From Bacteroidota bacterium (lineage in GTDB: Bacteria > Bacteroidota > Bacteroidia > AKYH767-A > OLB10), in NCBI GenBank assembly GCA_016713525.1, contig JADJOZ010000022.1, positions 66,787 through 130,786 of the forward strand: 64,000 bases of DNA. The letters run 5' to 3'. Each line of letters opens with the position of its first letter. Position 1 is the stretch's first letter. Of this stretch, positions 58,018 to 64,000 are shown one piece after another. Below the pieces are notes generated by a model that saw only the letters and a program-made list of their open reading frames with translations, ran no database searches and was not told the DNA's origin. The translations under genes and the position numbers were made by a program.

Positions 58018-58785
58018 ATGTTTTTTATTCTGTCTAAAATTCTTGAGTTTCTGCTGCTGCCCCTGACATGGATCTTAGGGCTTTTGATAATATCATTTTG
58101 CGTTAAAAAGGAGCATCTGCGTCGTAAATTGATGGCTTTGGCCATTGGAATCGCCCTGTTTTTCACAAATCCGTTTATCGTGAGCCGAACCCTTAATTGG
58201 TGGGAAACCGACCCTTTTAACAGCGCAATTATTACCCAACCGTATGATGTTGCCATAGTTTTAGGGGGAAGTCTCCGCTATTTCGACGACCACACACAGC
58301 GCCCGGTGTATAGTATGAGTGTCGACAGACTCTTACAGGGAATTGCTCTTTACAAGCAAGGGAAAGTCCGCAAAATCCTTCTTTCCGGTGGGTCCGGGAT
58401 GGTATTTTCACCTGATGAAAAGGAATCGGTGGTACTCGAAAAAGTATTGCTGCAATCAGGTATTCCGGCAGCCGATATCCTCATCGAAAATGAGTCACGA
58501 AACACCTATGAAAATGCAGTCAATTCAGCTAAGATGTTGAATGCCAGTCATTCAAATGGAAGGTTTTTGCTGGTAACCTCAGCTTTTCACATGCGGCGTT
58601 CATTGGCTTGTTTTCAGAAAACGGGACTTCAAATTGATGCCTTTCCGGTTGATGAAAAGGCAGGTATCAGACCACTAACACCCGATAATACCATTGTTCC
58701 CGATGCACAATGTCTGGTGAACTGGGATATGCTTTTTCACGAATGGTTTGGTATGATTACCTACAAACTGGCCGGGTATATTTAA
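58018..58785 (+). CDS. DUF218 (YdcF/ElyC/SanA-like) membrane protein
   Basis: Envelope-associated protein of 255 aa. The ATG at 58018 is preferred; a TTG at 58009 is also in frame. Two N-terminal membrane helices (MFFILSKILEFLLLPLTWIL and LMALAIGIALFF regions) match the ElyC/YdcF layout. The DUF218 domain starts at DVAIVLGGSLRYF, continues with GKVRKILLSGGSG and NESRNTYENAVNSAKML, and has LLVTSAFHMRRSLACFQKTG cut to TSAFHMRRSL. ElyC in E. coli affects peptidoglycan precursor use, but the biochemical role of the family is unsettled. It diverges from the mutase gene and is followed 50 nt later by an OmpH-like gene. Confidence 0.85.
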   Translation: MFFILSKILEFLLLPLTWILGLLIISFCVKKEHLRRKLMALAIGIALFFTNPFIVSRTLNWWETDPFNSAIITQPYDVAIVLGGSLRYFDDHTQRPVYSMSVDRLLQGIALYKQGKVRKILLSGGSGMVFSPDEKESVVLEKVLLQSGIPAADILIENESRNTYENAVNSAKMLNASHSNGRFLLVTSAFHMRRSLACFQKTGLQIDAFPVDEKAGIRPLTPDNTIVPDAQCLVNWDMLFHEWFGMITYKLAGYI

Positions 58786-58835
58786 CCGTTAATTTACTTT
58801 CTTTGCATAATATTATAAATCTAAATCCTATAATC

Positions 58836-59411
58836 GTGAAGCAACTCTCTCTGGTTTTAAATGCTGTATTGTTAATCGCAGTAGCCTTTCTTTATTATAA
58901 AGTTTATTCAGGTTCACAACCGGTTGCTGCGCCTGCTATTTCAGGTTCAGGAATGCCTGCAAATGGAATAGTTTACATCAATTCAGATTCACTGTTAAAA
59001 GGCTATAACTATTTTAATGAATTGAAAGAAACATTCGATAAGCGCCAGGACAGCATCGAAAATTTTCTGACCACTAATGCCCGTTCTCTCGAGAAAGAAG
59101 TGCAAAACTATCAGAATCGCGCTGCGGGTATGTCACCGGAAGCACGCGCTGCAGAAGAAGAAAAATTAATGGGCAAACAACAAAATTTATTGCAGTTAAA
59201 AGAAAGCCTCATCGATCAGCTCCAGGAACAGGAATCAGTGATGAATGATTCTGTTTATTATCATTTATCAGGTTATCTGAAAGAATTCAATAAATCCCGC
59301 AATCATCTTTTTATCATGCGCTACGAAAGAGGCAGTGGCGTATTATTTGCCAACGACTCACTCGATATTACCCAAGAAGTTTTGAAAGGACTTAATTCAG
59401 GGAAGGAATAA
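58836..59411 (+). CDS. OmpH/Skp-family periplasmic protein
   Basis: Predicted OmpH-like (Skp) protein of 191 aa, a family of periplasmic holdase chaperones for outer-membrane proteins. The GTG at 58836 is the chosen start because it opens a hydrophobic signal or anchor segment (KQLSLVLNAVLLIAVAFLYYK). The frame extends further upstream but overlaps the previous gene. Mature start GIVYINSDSLLKGYNYFNELK is the family's typical first strand and helix. A long coiled coil follows (about residues 70-140, rich in Q, E, K and L), then a final helix. It probably forms an operon with the DUF218 gene. Confidence 0.75.
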   Translation: MKQLSLVLNAVLLIAVAFLYYKVYSGSQPVAAPAISGSGMPANGIVYINSDSLLKGYNYFNELKETFDKRQDSIENFLTTNARSLEKEVQNYQNRAAGMSPEARAAEEEKLMGKQQNLLQLKESLIDQLQEQESVMNDSVYYHLSGYLKEFNKSRNHLFIMRYERGSGVLFANDSLDITQEVLKGLNSGKE

Positions 59412-60267
59412 ATTTTAGCAGCGAAGCTGTTTTTAATGTGCTGATGTGCTGGTGTGCTGGTGTGCTAATTTTTGGTTCCTCTGTAACAAATGTGTGACTG
59501 CTTCTAAGTTAAAAGTTGTAAGTTGAAGGTTGTAAGTTGGTTTTTTTGGCTGAATGAAATGTCGTTCTTCAATTATGATTTATTTTACTGCTGTTGAAGT
59601 TGTAGTTTCTACGTCCTAAAAGTGTTTTATTGAATATTGAGACACTATCTCGAGAAATGAGAAGTGAATAATATTTTACTTCCTATTTTCTTATTCAATT
59701 TGTAATATTCAATATTTGTTATTCAATATTTTGAAACTGCTATAGTATACAAATTAATACTGCTGCTGCTGAATCAGAATTCTGCCTGTCTTCATGATAC
59801 TTTTATTGAATAGTGACTAACAAGAATTGAATAGTGACATGCTATTTGGCTTCATTCAAAAAATCCTTACTCCCTCCGCCCTCTGCATATTTTCTGAGCG
59901 TTCATTTAAAAGGATCGAACAGCATCCAGCACGTGTTGGTAGTTTGCCGTCTGGCGCGGCGTTGTGTCATTGGTCATTTAGCGGCAAAGCCGCTGTCTTT
60001 AGGTCATTTGCGGCGGAGCCGTTGTCATTTGCAGCACAGCTGCGTCATTAAGTAATTTATGGTCATTGGAGGAGTTTTCTCCTCATCGCGCCAGCGAAAA
60101 CCCCGCGTCTCCCTAACTCTGCGTTCAAAAATAAGTTACATTTTAGTCGATCATTATAATTTTTTCTGAGCAGAATTTAATCTATCATCTATCATCTATA
60201 ATCTATCATCATAACGAAATTTCTTTCTGAGCAAAAATCCTTAATCCTTAATCCTTAATTCTTAATC
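59412..60267. repeat. Composite intergenic repeat region B
   Basis: About 845 nt without a credible gene; its end overlaps the 3' end of the DUF4476 gene. Contents: TGTGCTGATGTGCTGG units (59433-59470, inverse of the AGCACATC units in region A); AAGTTGTAAGTTGA units near 59507-59540; TTATTCAAT-type AT-rich units near 59690-59735; a run of small GC-rich hairpins at 59946-60043; TCTATCATC units near 60180-60210; TATCATCATAACGAAA (60205-60220, inverse of region A); and inverted (TTAAGGA)n at 60236-60267. Confidence 0.75.
59946..60043. repeat. Tandem small hairpins linked by GTCATT
   Basis: Three neat hairpins with 3-nt loops: AGCGGC-AAA-GCCGCT (59980-59994), GCGGC-GGA-GCCGT (60010-60022) and GCAGC-ACA-GCTGC (60031-60043), each preceded by GTCATT. 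A weaker GCCG...CGGC pair lies at 59946-59960. Stem changes are matched on both sides, with one G-U pair. Confidence 0.7.
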
Positions 60268-61301
60268 CGCTCAATGTGCTCATTCAGCTCTTCAATCGAC
60301 GACTCAAAAGTAAATGCATCATTAACTTTGTAATAATTGTTAATGTCGTAAGTGTATTTATAAGCGTGCTTTGCAAAGTCCAGACGGGTTTCTTCGAAGT
60401 TGAAGAGTAGCATAATTTCTTTTACCTGTGATGCAACAATGCAGTTGGATCCAATTATTTGCTTCGCAATGGTGAGCTTGCTGTCTTCAAACGATTTCTC
60501 ATTGATGGAACGCTTTGCAGATTCAAAATCTCCTTGCGACATTGGCCAGGGGCAACCTACCGCACCATTATAGCCTGGCATTACATAGTGTGTGGTAGAA
60601 GTGGTTGTTTGTGTTTGCTGTGTTTGAGAATGTGCGGGAGCAGGGTCTCCCATACCATCATTGATATTAATATTCATTGAAAATTGCCCGCCTCCATCAT
60701 TTGCTGAAGCACCAATATTAACTGCTGCTCCTGTAGATGTTCCACTGCTGCTGCCTGAAACTGTTGTGGTTTGTGTAGTCGTTGAGACATTACTACTTTG
60801 AGAACTGCTTTGCGTATTTCTTGCCGGTTGTTGTGTCTGTGAAGAATTGTTAACCGGTGCATCAGTTACTGCTTCCGACAAAAGCTTAACCACATATTTG
60901 GAATCTGTATTATCAATTTCCTCTTTTTCTTTAGCAGCTTCTTCCTTATCGCCACTCTTTAACTGGCGACCAATGTTGACACCTGCTTTTTTTAATCCTT
61001 TAGAAGTATTCGAAATGTTTTTTAGTTTGATAGTGTATGTTCGCTCTTTATAATTAGCAGCATATATTTTATCATTAATCACTCCGAGGGTACTGTCAGC
61101 AAATATAATTCTGATAGTATAAGGCGCTTCATTCAACCCGGTTACTTTGACATTCGTCTCCGGCTTATCGTTTTTACGTAACCCATTCATGATTACCGTA
61201 AAGGCTTCACCGTTTTCACTAAAGAATACTGCGCTGGCATTTTGAGCCTGAGAAACAAGGGTTCCTAAAAGGAAGATACTGATAAAGAGTAATTTTTTCA
61301 T
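60255..61301 (-). CDS. Secreted DUF4476-domain protein
   Basis: Exported protein of 348 aa. The ATG at 61301 is preferred over one at 61346 because it opens a clear signal peptide (KKLLFISIFLLGTLVSQAQN). A beta-rich N-terminal part (ENGEAFTVIMNGLRKND, PYTIRIIFADSTLG) is followed by a serine/threonine/glutamine-rich low-complexity linker (about residues 165-255). The C-terminal DUF4476 domain begins at GAVGCPWPMSQGDFESAKRS (cut to CPWPMSQGDFESAK) and includes KQIIGSNCIVASQVKEIMLLF (cut to ASQVKEIMLLF) and FAKHAYKYTYDINNYYKV. DUF4476 is common in Bacteroidota secreted proteins and has no known function. The last codons run into the inverted heptamer tract. It is 50 nt downstream of valS. Confidence 0.8.
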   Translation of the reverse strand: MKKLLFISIFLLGTLVSQAQNASAVFFSENGEAFTVIMNGLRKNDKPETNVKVTGLNEAPYTIRIIFADSTLGVINDKIYAANYKERTYTIKLKNISNTSKGLKKAGVNIGRQLKSGDKEEAAKEKEEIDNTDSKYVVKLLSEAVTDAPVNNSSQTQQPARNTQSSSQSSNVSTTTQTTTVSGSSSGTSTGAAVNIGASANDGGGQFSMNININDGMGDPAPAHSQTQQTQTTTSTTHYVMPGYNGAVGCPWPMSQGDFESAKRSINEKSFEDSKLTIAKQIIGSNCIVASQVKEIMLLFNFEETRLDFAKHAYKYTYDINNYYKVNDAFTFESSIEELNEHIERIKN

Positions 61302-61351
61302 AAGATTCTGATTTTGGATTTTTTTGGCAGGCAACTTTTGTGCCATTTTTT

Positions 61352-64000
61352 TTAATTTGATAATGCTACCAATTGTTCCTGCAATAATTTTATACGTGCT
61401 TCGGCATCGGATTTCTTCTTCTGCTCCATAGCAACAATGTCGTTCTTAGCATTAGCCATGAACCGTTCGTTGCTTAATTTTTTCATTACGGAATCGAGGA
61501 AACTTACCGTATAATCGAGCTCCGATTTAATCCGAATACGCTCTTCATCTTTATTGATCATATTTCCTGCATCAATAAAGTATTCATGCTCCCTGATTAC
61601 AATTGAATTCTGACCCGTAGGTTTTGCCTGTACTTCACTCAATTCAGAAAGGTTACAAAGCTTGCTAACCAATGAATGGAATTGTTCATGTCCCGCAAAG
61701 GAACCTTTCAGATAGGTAACCGGCAACGCTTCCCGCATCGGAATATTTTTGGTTTTCCGCAGGTTCCTGATTTGTGAAACCAATTCTGCTGCTGCATCAA
61801 AATCAGACAGAATTTGTGTGTTGGCATTTATTACTTTCGGCCAGCTGGCAACAATTATAAAGTCATTTTCATTTCTATCTTTCAGACTATGCCATATTTC
61901 CTCTGTAATAAATGGCATGAAAGGGTGGAGCAATTTCAGCAACGTTTCAAAACTGTTGATGGTTGCTTCCAGTACTTCTTTTTTCATAGAACAACCCAAG
62001 GCAGGTTTTACCAATTCAAGATACCAGGAGCAGAAATCATCCCAAATTAATTTATAGGTTGCCATTAAAGCTTCCGATATTCTGTACTTGGCATACAAAT
62101 CATTGATATTGGTAATTTCAGCATCCAGCTTGCTTTGAAACCAGCTTATAGCTGCTGTATAATCGCGTTCATCAGCAGGCATGGTAGCAGCGTTTTGCTG
62201 CCATCCGTTTATCAGTCGGAATGCATTCCATATTTTATTCGCAAAATTCCGTCCTTGCTCACATAACGATTCATCAAATGGTAAATCGTTTCCTGCAGGT
62301 GAACTCAATAACATACCTACACGAACACCATCAGCACCATACTTCGCAATCAGATCGAGTGGGTCAGGGAGTTGCCTAACGATTTCGACATCTTCCTTCC
62401 AAGTTTATCGCGAACGATACCGGTAAGATATACATTGGTGAATGGTTTTTCTCCTCTGTATTCATATCCTGCAATGATCATTCTTGCAACCCAGAAAAAT
62501 AAAATTTCCGGAGCTGTTACCAGATCATTTGTAGGATAGTAGTATTTAATATCAGCATTATTGGGATCTTTAAATCCATCAAAAACTGAAATAGGCCACA
62601 GCCATGAACTAAACCAGGTGTCCAATACATCCTCATCCTGAGACAAACGTGAAAATGAAACAGGTTTTTCTCCGGCTGCTTTTCGCGATGCATTCATTTC
62701 TTCAAATAATGCGATTGCTTCTGCCTCTGTTTTTGCAACCACAAATTCTCCTGTTTCATTGTACCATGCCGGAATACGTTGTCCCCACCACAACTGACGC
62801 GAAATGCACCAGTCATGTACATTTTCCATCCAGTGGCGATAGGTGTTTTTGAACTTATCAGGTACCAGTCTGATGTCGTCATTCATTACATGCTCCAATG
62901 CCGGTTTCGAAATATCTTTCATTTTCAAAAACCATTGCAACGACAAGCGAGGCTCAATTACTGCATTGGTTCTTTCTGAAAATCCAACATTACTTTTGTA
63001 AGGTTCAGTTTTCAACAGATGTCCTGCAGCATCCAGATCTTTCGCAATTTTTTTACGTACATCAAACCGGTCTTCACCAATGTAAAAACCTGCGGCCTCA
63101 CTCATTTTTCCTTCAGGAGTGAGCACATCAATCATTGGCAATTTATGTTGTTGTCCCAGTTGATAATCGTTTATGTCATGTGCAGGAGTAACTTTTAAAG
63201 CACCGGTACCGAACTCCATAGTTACATAGGTATCGGTAATAATTGGAATTTCACGATTTGCGATTGGAACAATTACTTTTTTTCCATGCAAATGTTTGTA
63301 ACGCTCATCATCGGGATGTACACAAATAGCAGTATCGCCCAAAATAGTTTCCGGACGTGTAGTGGCAATTACTAAAAAATCAGTGGTGCCTGCAACTGCA
63401 TATTTTACATAGTATAATGTTGAATCAACTTCCTTGTAAATTACTTCTTCATCAGATACAGCGGTCAATCCCGCAGGATCCCAATTTACCATTCGGGTAC
63501 CTCTGTAAATCTGTCCCTTTTTATAAAGATCCACAAAAACATCGATTACAGCATCCGACAAATCATCCTCCATGGTAAACCGGGTTCTGTCCCAGTCACA
63601 CGAAGCACCCAGTTTTTTCAACTGCTCCAAAATAATGCCGCCATATTTTTCTTTCCATTCCCAGGCATATTTTAAAAAATCTTCCCGGGTTAAATCTTTT
63701 TTATGGATGCCTTTTTCTTTAAGCATTGCAACAACCTTTGCTTCCGTAGCAATAGAAGCATGATCCGTTCCGGGTACCCAGCATGCATTTTTCCCCGACA
63801 TACGGGCGCGACGAATTAATACATCCTGAATGGTATTATTCAGCATGTGTCCCATGTGCAATACTCCGGTTACATTCGGAGGTGGGATTACAATTGTATA
63901 CGGTTCGCGTTCATCCGGCACCGACCGAAAAAACCCTTTCGATAGCCATGATTGGTACCATTTATCTTCTGTCTGGGTGGGTTCGTAGGTCTTTGGAATT
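61352..64000 (-). CDS. valS: Valine-tRNA ligase ValS (one frameshift; 5' end outside window)
   Basis: Class I aminoacyl-tRNA synthetase charging tRNA-Val. The HIGH-type motif is in NVTGVLHMGHMLNNTIQD (HMGH) and the KMSKS motif in GRKMSKSLGNS. TDHASIATEAKV, the editing domain (TTRPETILGDTAICVHPDDERY cut to ATTRPETILGDTAICVHP) and WCISRQLWWGQRIPAW are present. The frame continues to the window edge with IPKTYEPTQTEDKWYQSW, so only the first codon or so lies outside. One missing base in the G run at 62367-62369 (plus strand) breaks the gene after KSLGNS. Restoring it gives NSPDPLDLIAKYGADGVRVG, joining the anticodon-binding and C-terminal coiled-coil parts (61352-62314). Confidence 0.95.

Noticed and set aside
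58710..58835. N-terminal extension of the OmpH-like gene
   Set aside because: It overlaps the upstream DUF218 gene and lacks a signal peptide; the GTG at 58836 opens a proper one.
59827..60055. Two overlapping plus-strand ORFs of 73-74 aa
   Set aside because: They span repeats and GC hairpins, have no start context or family resemblance, and compete with each other.

Overview
The window comes from a member of the Bacteroidota (Bacteroidetes). Three things show this: a complete gldKLMN type IX secretion (T9SS) and gliding operon, PorP/SprF-family proteins and very large SprB-repeat adhesins with type B T9SS sorting domains, and Bacteroidota-style promoters (TTG, then TAnnTTTG). No tRNA, rRNA, insertion sequence, prophage or CRISPR array was seen. 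The lineage below phylum cannot be fixed from the sequence.

Layout. (1) 1-12221: the division and cell wall (dcw) cluster murE-mraY-murD-ftsW-murG-murC-ftsQ-ftsA-ftsZ, then a yqeY-like gene and a strong terminator. (2) 12460-36597: two adhesin-PorP cassettes. The first is a 1406-aa adhesin with 10 SprB-type repeats plus PorP. The second is a giant adhesin of about 5700 aa with 64 repeats plus a PorP whose mature part is nearly identical to the first. A small secreted-protein gene lies between them on the opposite strand. (3) 36906-43722, minus strand: groL, groS, secG, a TPR-like gene, lptE, a sigma-54 activator and miaB. (4) 43884-47464: topA and an arginase-family gene. (5) 47815-53542: PorP, gldK, gldL, gldM, gldN. 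(6) 54091-59411: a metal-binding lipoprotein, a fused B12-dependent mutase (IcmF type), a DUF218 protein and an OmpH-like protein, flanked by composite intergenic repeats. (7) 60255-64000: a DUF4476 protein and valS, which runs off the window.

How the genes fit together. GldL/GldM form the proton-driven inner-membrane motor and GldK/GldN the periplasmic ring of the T9SS, which exports proteins carrying C-terminal sorting domains. The two adhesins carry such domains, and each is followed within 10-20 nt by a PorP/SprF-type outer-membrane protein. Known SprB/SprF biology suggests each pair is an exported adhesin with its own partner.

The giant adhesin is the most striking object. Its repeats are 77 aa (231 nt) long and stay in exact phase over 14.4 kb. 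There is a higher-order unit of six repeats (1386 nt), a recent duplication of that unit, and one truncated repeat.

Caution on quality: about a dozen genes, several of them normally essential (murD, ftsW, murG, ftsZ, valS), are interrupted by small indels, mostly single bases in short homopolymer runs. This looks like sequencing or assembly error rather than biological decay. I therefore annotate each as one gene across the break and say where the break lies. The larger gaps in ftsW and in the arginase-family gene need separate checking.
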